Source: a virus | IMG/VR virus record: IMGVR_UViG_3300022744_000032 | Span: 1-58,499 of that record | Reading direction: 5' to 3' (one strand) | Length of the DNA stretch: 58,499 nt | Shown: piece by piece, positions 9,546-18,240 of the stretch | Layout of the letters: the number at the start of each line of letters is the position of its first letter | Position numbering within the stretch: the first letter of the stretch is position 1 | Made by a program: the position numbers and the translations under genes | The notes under the pieces: generated by a model | Database searches by the model: none | The model's input: the letters and a program-made list of their open reading frames with translations, nothing else | Told to the model about the DNA's origin: nothing

Positions 9546-10171
9546 GGTAAGCCCCCCTGCACCTGCATGAATTCGGCCAGTTTTTGCTGGAAGCTCGCCA
9601 GATACGTGCCCGCCAGTTCTGCATTCGCGCTATTGTCTGCATCCACCGCGAACGCGCGGGACACGACGAAATCGACGAAAAGCGGGAGGTGGACTTCTGT
9701 AAACATTGCCAGGCTGCCGTTCAACGTAGTAGGGAGTACAGGAAGCGTGACGTAGTCCATCAGAACATATCCCGTCGCAGAAGGCGCGGGATACAGGTAA
9801 TACTTCAGCCGGTCCGCGCCCATCCGCGCCCAGTGGTACTGGGTCGCTGCAGGGGTGGACATCCATGTCGGATCTTCCAGAAACAGGGCGTTTTCATCCA
9901 CTTCGGTGACGACGGCGGACAAAATTCCCGAGTTATTACACACCCCGAGAATATGCAGCAGGGTGACAATCGTTCCAGGTAATGACTGAACAGCCGTTGC
10001 TGTGGTCGCCACAGGGCCGCGCTCGGACGCAATACCGGGGGCAGCATTCACGAGCTGGATATGTGCCTCGTGAATCCACCCGAATAGCATGTCATCCGTC
10101 CAGCGGTCGCCGCCGGCGTCATTGATCAAGCGCCGGACGTTGGTAACAATGGTTTGTACCCCCAGCGCCAC
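9542..10171 (-). CDS. head-tail adaptor protein (DUF6682-like)
   Basis: 209 residues, starting at GTG 10171. The opening 'VRRLINDAGGDRWTDDMLFGWIHEAHIQLV' is the characteristic helical beginning of phage adaptor proteins that dock under the portal ring (gp4/gp6-like). A beta-rich middle and a C-terminal helix follow. It sits two genes downstream of the major capsid gene, as expected. The ribosome site for the GTG is weak, so translation may be coupled to the gene ending at 10178. The family assignment is from memory of the motif. Confidence 0.65.
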   Translation of the reverse strand: MALGVQTIVTNVRRLINDAGGDRWTDDMLFGWIHEAHIQLVNAAPGIASERGPVATTATAVQSLPGTIVTLLHILGVCNNSGILSAVVTEVDENALFLEDPTWMSTPAATQYHWARMGADRLKYYLYPAPSATGYVLMDYVTLPVLPTTLNGSLAMFTEVHLPLFVDFVVSRAFAVDADNSANAELAGTYLASFQQKLAEFMQVQGGLP

Positions 10172-10177
10172 AGATGA

Positions 10178-10405
10178 TTACTCGGCAACAGCGGTGTTTT
10201 TGCCTTTCTTGTCAGCCACTGCGGGTTCAACTGTTTCGGCGATTTCCTCGACGATACCCTGCCCCTGCAACAGCCCCTGGAGGGCAATGTGCTCGGGAAG
10301 TGTCTGTGGGATATCCGCATCCAACCACTGGCGCATGCCGCCATCTGGGATCAGGATAGAAAAACCTTGGCCACGGGCCACGATAGTACGCATTTTATCG
10401 GACAT
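10178..10405 (-). CDS. small hypothetical late protein
   Basis: 75 residues, acidic C-terminal half, no recognised domain. It is the first gene after the terminator that follows the major capsid gene, and 6 bases before the adaptor gene. The start at ATG 10405 is preceded by a purine-rich stretch. It could be a capsid accessory protein. The function is unknown. Confidence 0.6.
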   Translation of the reverse strand: MSDKMRTIVARGQGFSILIPDGGMRQWLDADIPQTLPEHIALQGLLQGQGIVEEIAETVEPAVADKKGKNTAVAE

Positions 10406-10426
10406 AAAAGAATTCCTACGGGTTAG

Positions 10427-10450
10427 AAGAAACGGGGGCCGAAGCCCCCG
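10427..10450 (-). terminator. rho-independent terminator after major capsid gene
   Basis: On the minus strand a CGGGGGC-TTCG-GCCCCCG hairpin with a UUCG tetraloop, followed by TTTCTT, lies just after the capsid stop codon. It probably attenuates transcription so that capsid mRNA is in excess over downstream genes. Confidence 0.8.
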
Positions 10451-10456
10451 CCGCTA

Positions 10457-11656
10457 TCAGACTGCAACGTCGCAGGTGATCAAACCGAAGTCTTCGTTCG
10501 GAGTGCCGGACTCGTAGATGGTACGGAACACCGGTTTTTTGAAACCGATGATCTTGCCCACTGCGATACCAACCTGGTTGTCGTAGTCCCATACTTGCTC
10601 GTCCCAGTTCGGCATGCCGAGGTCAGCGTAGGCCAGCGCTTGTGCACCGCACAGCAGGAGACGTTCGCCGTCGACATTCGAGCCGTGGGCACCCCATTTA
10701 CGGCCGGGGTAGCCTTGCTCACCAGAACCAGCAGTGTTTGCAGCACCAAGAGTGTTGAACACATAACGTGACTCAACAACACGGACACCATTCACCAACA
10801 CGCCGCCTCGGCCAGAAGCCAACTGGCCTTTGTCGCCCATACCGGTTTGCAGCGCACGGCTGTTAGCCAGGAAGTCCGCATCCATACGCAGGCGAGCCAT
10901 TGAGCGCGGACCAACGAACAGGACATACTCTTCGTCCAGACCACCCTGTGGTTTTACGCCACGGATGTACTTCTCTTTCGCCAACATTTTCAGCGCCACG
11001 ATAGTCGCGTAGCTGATAGTGTCGCCAGAAACCATAGAGGCTACGGCAGTAGGAGCCAGCGATTTCGTGCTGTTTACCCAGCGGAAGCCACGGTTGGCGG
11101 AAGGCGCGGTTACGTCGCTGGCGAAAGACAGGTCGTACAAGGACATGCCCGTAGCAGCTGTACGTGCCCATGCACCGGCGGAGTAGCTGAAACCTGTACG
11201 GATCGCGCCGTTCAGTTTCAAGCGATAGTCCATACCAGACATAGTCAGGAACGCAGCCTGGTCAGTACGGTCTGCCAACCAGTAGGCCAGCACGTCGCGT
11301 GATTGCTCACGGAAGTTGATAACCATTTTCTGGTCGTTCATGCGGCCGGACAGGCGGTTTGCGTTACGCAACTGGTCGATCTGGATTGTCTGGAACGAGC
11401 CAATCAACGCTTCTTCAGAGTCCCACAACTGGGTATCGCCAGCTGCACCGTCATTCACCAGATCAGAAACCAGGTGGATCTGGGCTTTAGCGCCTTTTTC
11501 AGTTTTGGAGAACTCGGTTACACGCTGAACGATAGAGTTGGCGTCTTTGCCAACATATTGTTCAACGAAGCTCGCATTACGAGCCATTTTGATGGTTTGG
11601 CGTGCCCAGGTAAGTTTCTCTGGCTGGGTCAACGCGGCAAAAGTAGTTAATGCCAT
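10457..11656 (-). CDS. major capsid protein, N4-gp56 type
   Basis: 399 residues from ATG 11656, chosen over the ORF's outer start at 11671 because TGAGGT lies nine bases upstream. Sequence features such as 'LTQPEKLTWARQTIKMARNASF', 'VTEFSKTEKGAKAQIHLVSD' and 'RTDQAAFLTMSGMD' match the N4-gp56 family of HK97-fold capsid proteins. The gene has its own leader, with two palindromic operator sites (11737-11753, 11815-11831), and a strong terminator after it, consistent with separate high expression. It follows the scaffold gene, as is usual. Confidence 0.85.
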   Translation of the reverse strand: MALTTFAALTQPEKLTWARQTIKMARNASFVEQYVGKDANSIVQRVTEFSKTEKGAKAQIHLVSDLVNDGAAGDTQLWDSEEALIGSFQTIQIDQLRNANRLSGRMNDQKMVINFREQSRDVLAYWLADRTDQAAFLTMSGMDYRLKLNGAIRTGFSYSAGAWARTAATGMSLYDLSFASDVTAPSANRGFRWVNSTKSLAPTAVASMVSGDTISYATIVALKMLAKEKYIRGVKPQGGLDEEYVLFVGPRSMARLRMDADFLANSRALQTGMGDKGQLASGRGGVLVNGVRVVESRYVFNTLGAANTAGSGEQGYPGRKWGAHGSNVDGERLLLCGAQALAYADLGMPNWDEQVWDYDNQVGIAVGKIIGFKKPVFRTIYESGTPNEDFGLITCDVAV

Positions 11657-11736
11657 GGTGTGATACCTCACAAATAAGTCACTGTTCGCGACGGATGTCG
11701 CTGCCTAGTTCCCAGGGTGTCGTGAGGGGCACGAAA

Positions 11737-11753
11737 TATAGGTGTTACCTGTA
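11737..11753 (-). promoter_or_regulatory. palindromic operator, site 2
   Basis: TATAGGTGTTACCTGTA has one mismatch to the recurring palindrome and lies 81 bases upstream of the capsid start. On the minus strand it reads TACAGGTAACACCTATATT, so the right arm supplies a TATATT box. Confidence 0.7.
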
Positions 11754-11814
11754 AATCTTGTGCCGGAATTCGTCCGGACGGCGGATATGTACACATTCTA
11801 TCCAGTCCCGTGAG

Positions 11815-11831
11815 TATAGGCAATACCTATA
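11815..11831 (-). promoter_or_regulatory. palindromic operator/promoter, site 3
   Basis: The core TATAGGCAATACCTATA lies inside a longer perfect inverted repeat (11809-11837, arms of 12 bases). On the minus strand the right arm creates a TATACT -10 box. Between the scaffold stop (11855) and the capsid start, it probably drives the capsid transcript. It lacks a U-tract, so a terminator role is less likely. Confidence 0.75.
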
Positions 11832-11854
11832 CTCACGAGCAGGATTATTTTCTA

Positions 11855-12895
11855 TCAACCCAGTGCAAAGTCCCCACGGAGACGCTGGATTGTGCTGTCT
11901 GGCAGCGCGTAGAACTCCTCGTCACTCATGGTGGTTACGTCCAGCACTTGCGACGGTGCAATTTCTGCGCGAGCAGGAACGGCCGCCGGTTGCTGCAACA
12001 CCTTGTTGACGCGGGCCTGTTGCTCGCGTTGGCGTGCTTCGACTACAGGAGAGCGAAGGTCGACCGGAGCAGGTTTCGCCGCGGGCGCTGGTGTCGCTGT
12101 CGCCTGTAATACATCCGGGCGATACAACTGCAGCGTGACCGTAGCCGCTTTCCGGAGCGCCTCAGAGGGATTGAACCCTTTCGCGATCAGAATCCGGTGC
12201 ATTTCCAGCACTTCAGCGGTCAGGTTGGCGTCATACGTTTCCGCCTGGGCGTCCAGAATAGGAAACTCTGCCTCCAGTTCCGTCACAGTGTCTTGAAGCG
12301 CGGCCGCTTGCTGCTCCTGTGCCATTTCAGCCTTGATCTGCTGCATGACCCGCTTCGCCGTAAATTCCTGCGTCGCACGCATGTCTGCCTGGCGGATCGC
12401 AGCCAGGATTTCGGCCGCTTTTTCGTGCTGTCCATCCAGGATAGCATCGTGGTACAGCTGGATCTGCTCAACCGGTACCGCTTCGGCACGCAAGGTTTCT
12501 TCCATCCCTTGCTGGGTAGCCGCCATAAGCCGGCGTTCCAGTTCTGCCGCGCGTTCGTCCGCTTGGCGGCGGCGCTGGATTTCCTGATCCAGACGACTTT
12601 TCGGGATCATGTACTCCTTCTTCGCCGGTTTTGCGGCTTCAGCTTCTGCAGCGGCTTTTGCCACAGCTTCAGCCTCGGCAGCAGCGGCAGCCTCTGCGGC
12701 AGCGGCAGCTTCAACCTCGGCAGCTGCCTGGGCAGCAAGGGCTTCTTCGTCTTCGTCGTAATTCGGGGAAATCGACATTTCATCGATCATGCGACCTTGG
12801 CCACTCATCACGGCGTCGGCGTCCAGCCCGCCCAGTTCGTCCAGATCAAGTTCCAGTTGTTCTTCGTAGCTCGGTGTTGCTGCAGTACCTGTCAT
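11855..12895 (-). CDS. capsid scaffolding protein
   Basis: 346 residues. The acidic N-terminus is followed by an extreme Ala/Glu-rich coiled coil (about residues 55-100), a charged helical middle (about residues 100-215) and a Gln/Ala/Pro-rich C-terminus. This composition, and the position between portal and major capsid genes, are typical of scaffolding proteins that guide procapsid assembly and then leave. The start is 2 bases after the portal stop, so translation is probably coupled. No protease domain is visible. Confidence 0.75.
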   Translation of the reverse strand: MTGTAATPSYEEQLELDLDELGGLDADAVMSGQGRMIDEMSISPNYDEDEEALAAQAAAEVEAAAAAEAAAAAEAEAVAKAAAEAEAAKPAKKEYMIPKSRLDQEIQRRRQADERAAELERRLMAATQQGMEETLRAEAVPVEQIQLYHDAILDGQHEKAAEILAAIRQADMRATQEFTAKRVMQQIKAEMAQEQQAAALQDTVTELEAEFPILDAQAETYDANLTAEVLEMHRILIAKGFNPSEALRKAATVTLQLYRPDVLQATATPAPAAKPAPVDLRSPVVEARQREQQARVNKVLQQPAAVPARAEIAPSQVLDVTTMSDEEFYALPDSTIQRLRGDFALG

Positions 12896-12896
12896 A

Positions 12897-15257
12897 TCAT
12901 TGCTCCTCCGCGACTGGACCTGCGGCAGGCGGCGCAGTCAGTGCGGAAAGGTTAACGTCATGTGCCTGCTGTTGTTCCTGTGCATGCTGTGCTGCGTGGG
13001 TATCAAACACCTGCGCGCTTATTTCGTGGGCGTGTTGCTGCCGCAGGGCTTCTGCATCATGGGCCGCCTCTGTGACCAGGGCATGCAACTCCGCCGTCTG
13101 CTTGGAGTGCTCCATGTGGAGCTTGTCCTGCGCGGTCAGGTGCAGTTTCCTGATGTCATGGTCCTGTTTGTTTTCCTGGAGCGCAGCGCGTGTTTGTGCC
13201 TGGATCGTAGCCTGGTCAAGACGCGTGGCGGAGTTCAACTGCGCCAGGTTATGCCGCAAGTCGTTCGTATCGCGGTTCATCTGCACATCAGCTTCGATCT
13301 GCGACTGCGCTGCTTCCGCCATGACTTCTGCGGCGTTCGCTTTCGCCACATTGAGCTGTGCTTCGGTCTGCAGCTTCTGCACCAGCGCGTTGAGTTGCTC
13401 CAGCTGCAACTGCATCTGCTGCATCTGCATTTGCGCCTGGATTTGCTGCGCTTGCTGTTGTTCCGGCGTCAACTCTCCACGGCCGGCGTCCTGCGCGACT
13501 TCTTTCGCAATCTGGGCGCGGTCCTCGAGGCCGGACAGGGCGACCAGGCGTTCTGGACGAATCTGGACACCGGACTGCATCATGGCGGCAGCTTCGATGA
13601 ACTGTTCCGCGCGGAACGTGGTACGCGATGGCACCATTGTGATGACCGCGTCGTACTCGCCACAACTGAGGTTGTTCACCACTTCGCCGGCGGCATTGAT
13701 TTCGTTGACGATGACTTCTTGTGGCTGGTCCTTGTCCACGGTCATGTACACGATCTGTTCCTGCGTACAAAAGTCCTGGATAACTTCTATAACCTTGCGC
13801 ATCAGGAGTTTGCGGCTGTACGCCAGGTTCTCCATGATCACCTGGTTCTGGTTTGATGTTTTGTCGTGCAGCGCCTGCAGCGGATTCCCCGTCATGGTTT
13901 TTGCTGGGTCTGGCGTCTGCTGGCTCGGGTCCACTCCGCCAATGCGGATGATATTGCCCAGCGCTTTCTGTTCTGCCCGGTCGAGCGCGGCCGGGATCTG
14001 GTTGGGCTGGATTTTCTCCGGCGCACCTTTCGTTTTGTTGTACTCGAGCACTACACCAGTTTGCGCGCCATGCGCTTTCAACTCGTCCGTGGTCATGTTC
14101 GTCAACGAGCCTGCAGGTACCATCCAGCCACTGTTCGCGGTGGTGTTAATCACGTGCAGTTCCTGCGACGCAATTTTATTCAACTGCTCCTGCGGGCTGA
14201 CCAGGTTATCGACCAGGCCGAAGGGCTTTCCGCGACGGAAATAGGGGAAATAAGGACGTTTCGTGAACGTACGATACGGCGACCAGGCATCGTGCAACAC
14301 GATGATCCCTGTGGTCACTGTCCACCGAATGCGGTTCTCGACCGAGCGGTGCAAGATACACTGGTTCTGCGTCGCAAATGCTTGCGCGCGAGCCGCGTCC
14401 CACCCTTCAGGTACACGGCGTTTGTCCCCGGTCAGCGGGTCGACGAAGGTCAGTACCTCACAGCGGACTTTGTACTCCCGCTCCAGTACACGGTAGCGTT
14501 TGCGGAGCGCTTTCGACGACTCTTCTTCACTGCCGGCGTAACTGGTGTACATCGTGGTGCCGCCGAACGTGTTGTAGGCGTACGTCAACGCGTCCTGCCC
14601 GAACTCCCCTGTTTCACAGAGGGACATCAGGGTGCTGACCTGCTCCGCGGACAGGTTGAAGTCTGTCCGGAGGTCATTCAACGATGCCCACCAGGTGCGG
14701 CCGACATATCCCCAGGTTGTCGGGTCATATTTCTTCCCGTCCGTGTCGATGATCACTTCCAACGGATCGATTGCCTGAACGCGCACGGTACCGCGGAGGC
14801 TTGTGTCGTACTCCATACGAACGTCCCACCAGCCACGGCGCTGGATCAGGCCATCTGATACGACCTGGCTTTCCTCGTGGTCGAAGTCATTGATACGGGC
14901 AATGTCCAGCCACATTTTCGAGAGCACAGCAGACAAGGACTCCGTGCCCCCGCGAGCGGCTTCGAAGGCAACACTGGCGCGTTTTGCAGCATGGTCGCCA
15001 AGCACTGCATCGACAATCGACAAAATCATATTGATTGTCAGCGCTGGACGCCCTTCTGCCGCCAGTTTCGCTGCATCTGTCGATTCCCACTGGTCGCCGA
15101 TGTAGAATTTTTCCAACCGGATCGCGTCATTCACATAGGTCGTGTGTGAGTTCCGGACCCGTGTCCACCATGCCCACTGGTCCTGGACAATCTGGTGCTC
15201 GTCACGAGCGTCAAGATCCTCGGCAATCGGGGGGAGCATCAGGGATAGGTCGCTCAT
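12897..15257 (-). CDS. portal protein, P22 type
   Basis: 786 residues, close to the size of P22-like portals. Recognisable blocks include 'FYIGDQWE' near residue 53, 'GRPALTINMILSIVDAVLGDH' near 69, 'VSDGLIQRRGWWDVRMEYD' near 131 and 'AIDPLEVIIDTDGKKYDPTTWGYVGRTWW'-type strands near 160. The C-terminal 170 residues form a Gln/Ala-rich coiled coil resembling the barrel helix of long podoviral portals. It forms the dodecameric vertex through which DNA is packaged by the terminase encoded just upstream (8-base gap) and ejected. Confidence 0.85.
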   Translation of the reverse strand: MSDLSLMLPPIAEDLDARDEHQIVQDQWAWWTRVRNSHTTYVNDAIRLEKFYIGDQWESTDAAKLAAEGRPALTINMILSIVDAVLGDHAAKRASVAFEAARGGTESLSAVLSKMWLDIARINDFDHEESQVVSDGLIQRRGWWDVRMEYDTSLRGTVRVQAIDPLEVIIDTDGKKYDPTTWGYVGRTWWASLNDLRTDFNLSAEQVSTLMSLCETGEFGQDALTYAYNTFGGTTMYTSYAGSEEESSKALRKRYRVLEREYKVRCEVLTFVDPLTGDKRRVPEGWDAARAQAFATQNQCILHRSVENRIRWTVTTGIIVLHDAWSPYRTFTKRPYFPYFRRGKPFGLVDNLVSPQEQLNKIASQELHVINTTANSGWMVPAGSLTNMTTDELKAHGAQTGVVLEYNKTKGAPEKIQPNQIPAALDRAEQKALGNIIRIGGVDPSQQTPDPAKTMTGNPLQALHDKTSNQNQVIMENLAYSRKLLMRKVIEVIQDFCTQEQIVYMTVDKDQPQEVIVNEINAAGEVVNNLSCGEYDAVITMVPSRTTFRAEQFIEAAAMMQSGVQIRPERLVALSGLEDRAQIAKEVAQDAGRGELTPEQQQAQQIQAQMQMQQMQLQLEQLNALVQKLQTEAQLNVAKANAAEVMAEAAQSQIEADVQMNRDTNDLRHNLAQLNSATRLDQATIQAQTRAALQENKQDHDIRKLHLTAQDKLHMEHSKQTAELHALVTEAAHDAEALRQQHAHEISAQVFDTHAAQHAQEQQQAHDVNLSALTAPPAAGPVAEEQ

Positions 15258-15265
15258 TCGTTACC

Positions 15266-17851
15266 TCAAGCACTCATGGCGGTTTTGCCGCCTTCAATTA
15301 CAAACAATTTGTCCCGCCAGGAGGCTTTCGCCTTCTGTGGGCGCTCGCGGTAGCCAACCATGTCCATGATCATCTGCCCCAACCAGGCCATGGCATCCAC
15401 CTGGTCATCGTTCGTGCCACCTGCCAGGAAGCGCAGCATCTCGTCCATCAACTCGTGGACCCACGGGGCTTTATCCGGGTGGGGGAGAAGGACACGTCCT
15501 TGTCGCATCAGTCCTTGTATGGGGCGCGCACGCGCTGCCTTGTCCTGCCTGCCCGGGGGCAACTGCAGGATGTGCATGTCGTACAGGCGTTTCTTGTCGA
15601 TGGATTTCTGCATGAACGGGCCGATGGATTTCTCGATCTGGCCAGCTTCGATACCAACGATGTCCATGATCGGCCGCCATTTCATGAAGGCGTCGCAGAT
15701 GTTTTCCATGGTTTCCATGGCATCGAACTTGCCCCGGACACGGTCGAGGATGTAGATGTCATCATGCTCGTCCACGCCTGCGGTCATGCCGACGGTGTAG
15801 TTCGACAAATCGTTCGTGGTGACGGCCAAGTCCCATGCCTGGTAGCCGATCAATTTACTGGTATCAACCACATCCGGGTCGTAGAACTTGAACATTTCAC
15901 GGGTAAAGTACATCCCGGTTTCAGGGGTCGGGTTCTGCTGGAACAGGGCCGACCATTTCCGTTCACCGAGCACTTTCCGTATCCGCGCGAGGGATTTCTC
16001 GTCATACCGGTCAGGGTGAAGTGCCTCGCCTTTCTTCCGGTTCGGCTCGTCCTGGGTGGCCAGGGCAGGAAACTCGATCAGCTGCCATTTGTCCCCGCCA
16101 TTTTTCTGCTCCGCCAGTAGACGGCCACCGAGGTCATCTTCATGCCAGCGGGTCATGATCAGGATCACGCCGCCGCCGGGGGCGAGACGCGTATAAGCGT
16201 CAGAGGTGTACCAGTCCCACGCCGCTTCGCGTTGTGTCGGGCTGTCTGCATCTTCCTGACTACGGACCGGGTCATCGATCATGAGGATGTGGGCACCACG
16301 GCCGGCGATACCGGAGCCGACACCTGCGGCAAAGTACGCGCCGCCCTGCGCGGTGAACCATTCTTCTGCGGCCTGTGAATCCGGGTCCAGACGCGTGTCG
16401 AAAATCTGGTGATAGTCACTGTCCCGAAGGAGTGCCCGATTACGACGGCTGAAGCCCATCGCCAGGCCCGTGGTGTGGGACGCAGCGATCACTTCATGTT
16501 GCGGGTACTTGCCCAGGTGCCAGGCAGGAAACCGGCGTGACGCGATCTCGGAATTGTGGGTAGGGATCAGTGTCTTCCCCGCCAGGTACAGCCCGTCTTC
16601 CGAATCAACCTGGATACACTTCCCCTGAAGCCCCTGTGGTGCATAGGTTATACCTATAATCCCGCGCATGCGCTGTTTTGCAAAACGCGTAATTTGCTTC
16701 CTCGGCAGGACAGTCGGTAAAGGGAGCGTCGGTTGAAAACCGATGTAGTAACAGGTTTTTTTACCTACGACCCCGGATGTCGATGTTGTTGGTGCCGCCG
16801 CGGATACATGCGGGGCGAAGCCCAGACCGGTCAGTACCTCCACAATGTCATCGACCAGGCGTTTGTTCGCAGCGACAATCCTTACCCGGCCCGTTTTCTT
16901 ACAAACGTGCCCGTCGGTATCGACGAGCCCTGCAATCAATGCGAGCCGCTGAATAACCGAGCCCAATTTATACTCAGTAGGGATGTGTTTATTCCCCGCT
17001 ACACCAAGCGCCTTTAACTCTACCCACATCCGGCCGCTGTTATTCGGCTTCGGCCCGGCAAAACTGGTAGTAACCACACCGGTGCCTTTGTGTATCTGCT
17101 GGCTTGATATCGGATACCCCAAGGCTTCAATGGCCCGCACGACTGCCTTATCGCCCGTGCAGTGGGTGATCGCAGGTTTCTTCGACGTACCATCACCGAG
17201 CCAGGCCCCAAGGACATACGGCGGCATAGTGAACTCTTGCGCGGGAAATTTCAGACTAGAAACTTGCTGGAGCTGGTACATACAGCGGCCGCCGGGCGTA
17301 AGATCGAGCTGCTTCCTATACTTCGTGGTGCGGGTGAAATACGCAGTTTCGGCGGTTATCCACTGCTGCGCCGAACGGTGGTATACCGTCCACTCGTGGT
17401 TTTCATGACAATGGATCACACTGCCGTCTGAAAACTCAACCCGCATGTTCGCAGGTGCTTTGGCCGATGTCGCCAGCACCTTCACCGGGTGCCCGTGGGG
17501 GTGGAATACCATGTCCCCCACTTCCAGATCCCCGTGGTTTTTCCACCCGGTTGTGGTCAACACGGGTGTGTTGTCGGCCAGAAGTTTCCCGTGGCGCGGA
17601 GGCACACAGATCATGAGCCGGGGGGATTTTTTATCGGCCACGTCCTGGGAAAACTGTTCCAGGACCTCGCAGATCTGCTTATGCACCCAGCCCGCCTGAT
17701 AATTCGGGTTAAACCGCTGCACGAACGGCAGCAAGTGGCGTCGACACAGTTCCCGTGAGGCGAGTTCGGCCATCGCCCCGCGTGCGGCCGCGTTCGGCAT
17801 CGCAGTCGGCAGGTCGAGGGAAAACTCTGTCTCTTCCGGGAACAGGTCCAC
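15266..17851 (-). CDS. terL: terminase large subunit with in-frame intein
   Basis: 861 codons from a GTG at 17851. Removing an intein of 344 residues (90-433) leaves a 517-residue TerL, a normal length. The exteins join as CVPPRHGK/SEIASRRFPAW, rebuilding the Walker A motif of the packaging ATPase. Downstream, 'HILMIDDPV' near residue 535 is the Walker B strand, 'LIMTRWHEDDLGG' near 580 the coupling motif, and 'YQAWDLAVT' near 680 starts the RNase-H-like nuclease domain with its first aspartate. It acts with the small subunit (19620-20111) and the portal. Without splicing the ATPase site would be split, so packaging depends on intein excision. Confidence 0.9.
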   Translation of the reverse strand: MDLFPEETEFSLDLPTAMPNAAARGAMAELASRELCRRHLLPFVQRFNPNYQAGWVHKQICEVLEQFSQDVADKKSPRLMICVPPRHGKLLADNTPVLTTTGWKNHGDLEVGDMVFHPHGHPVKVLATSAKAPANMRVEFSDGSVIHCHENHEWTVYHRSAQQWITAETAYFTRTTKYRKQLDLTPGGRCMYQLQQVSSLKFPAQEFTMPPYVLGAWLGDGTSKKPAITHCTGDKAVVRAIEALGYPISSQQIHKGTGVVTTSFAGPKPNNSGRMWVELKALGVAGNKHIPTEYKLGSVIQRLALIAGLVDTDGHVCKKTGRVRIVAANKRLVDDIVEVLTGLGFAPHVSAAAPTTSTSGVVGKKTCYYIGFQPTLPLPTVLPRKQITRFAKQRMRGIIGITYAPQGLQGKCIQVDSEDGLYLAGKTLIPTHNSEIASRRFPAWHLGKYPQHEVIAASHTTGLAMGFSRRNRALLRDSDYHQIFDTRLDPDSQAAEEWFTAQGGAYFAAGVGSGIAGRGAHILMIDDPVRSQEDADSPTQREAAWDWYTSDAYTRLAPGGGVILIMTRWHEDDLGGRLLAEQKNGGDKWQLIEFPALATQDEPNRKKGEALHPDRYDEKSLARIRKVLGERKWSALFQQNPTPETGMYFTREMFKFYDPDVVDTSKLIGYQAWDLAVTTNDLSNYTVGMTAGVDEHDDIYILDRVRGKFDAMETMENICDAFMKWRPIMDIVGIEAGQIEKSIGPFMQKSIDKKRLYDMHILQLPPGRQDKAARARPIQGLMRQGRVLLPHPDKAPWVHELMDEMLRFLAGGTNDDQVDAMAWLGQMIMDMVGYRERPQKAKASWRDKLFVIEGGKTAMSA
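16553..17584 (-). mobile_element. class 3 intein with LAGLIDADG homing endonuclease inside TerL
   Basis: Residues 90-433 of the TerL reading frame. The intein has no Cys or Ser at position 1 (it starts Leu-Leu-Ala-Asp). It carries the class 3 'WCT' set: Trp154 after NHE in block B, Cys412 in block F (GKCIQVDS) and Thr431 in block G. It ends His432-Asn433 followed by Ser434 as +1. Two LAGLIDADG helices, 'LGAWLGDGT' near 214 and 'LIAGLVDTDGH' near 305, indicate a homing endonuclease that appears intact. In class 3 inteins the block F Cys starts splicing. Insertion between Lys89 and Ser434 of the Walker A loop is a highly conserved target site. Confidence 0.9.
16642..16658. promoter_or_regulatory. 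operator-like palindrome inside the intein coding sequence
   Basis: CATAGGTTATACCTATA matches the recurring palindrome with one end mismatch, but lies in the intein reading frame (IGITYAPQ region). On the plus strand the right arm forms TATAAT. It may be a true antisense regulatory site or a chance match. Confidence 0.45.
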
Positions 17852-17853
17852 TG

Positions 17854-18240
17854 TTACGCGTACTCGTGGTGGTCGTCGGACTCGTCTTGTTTCTTATCCA
17901 AATGTGGTTCGACGCGGGCGTACTGGCGACGGGTCAAAGTGTAATGTTTCCGCCCCATGTGCCCTTCTTCGCCCTCACCGAACTGCTTCAGGTGTTCCAT
18001 CACAGCAGGGTCGCCAGTGGAAACCCGATAGCCATTCTGGACCGGCTCGACAAGGGTGTGTTCGCGGGCTTCTTCTGCGGCGACGCCTGCAGCGCCTACG
18101 CCGGCAGTGGCAGCAGCCGCTTTGGCGACAGGTTTGGCTTTCTCGCCGAATGCCTTCGCGTGCGCTTTCGCCGCGATCAGTTTCGCTTCAGCTACCGAGA
18201 TCAGTTTTCCGGCAGCGCCGGCAGGAGAGCCCATGCCCAT
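17854..18240 (-). CDS. small virion-module protein, paralogue family
   Basis: 128 residues: an Ala/Lys-rich helical first half (residues 1-65) and a compact C-terminal part with 'GYRVSTGDPAVMEHLKQFG' then 'HYTLTRRQYARV'. This C-terminal layout recurs in the proteins at 18240-18713 and 20111-20608, suggesting tandem duplication. The ATG at 18240 overlaps the upstream stop. It lies directly before terL, so it is made late. It may be a minor head protein. The function is unknown. Confidence 0.55.
   Translation of the reverse strand: MGMGSPAGAAGKLISVAEAKLIAAKAHAKAFGEKAKPVAKAAAATAGVGAAGVAAEEAREHTLVEPVQNGYRVSTGDPAVMEHLKQFGEGEEGHMGRKHYTLTRRQYARVEPHLDKKQDESDDHHEYA

Noticed and set aside
11809-11837. 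Terminator after the scaffold gene
   Set aside because: The palindrome has no T-run on the minus strand, and its core matches the regulon operator with a TATACT box. A promoter/operator is the better reading.
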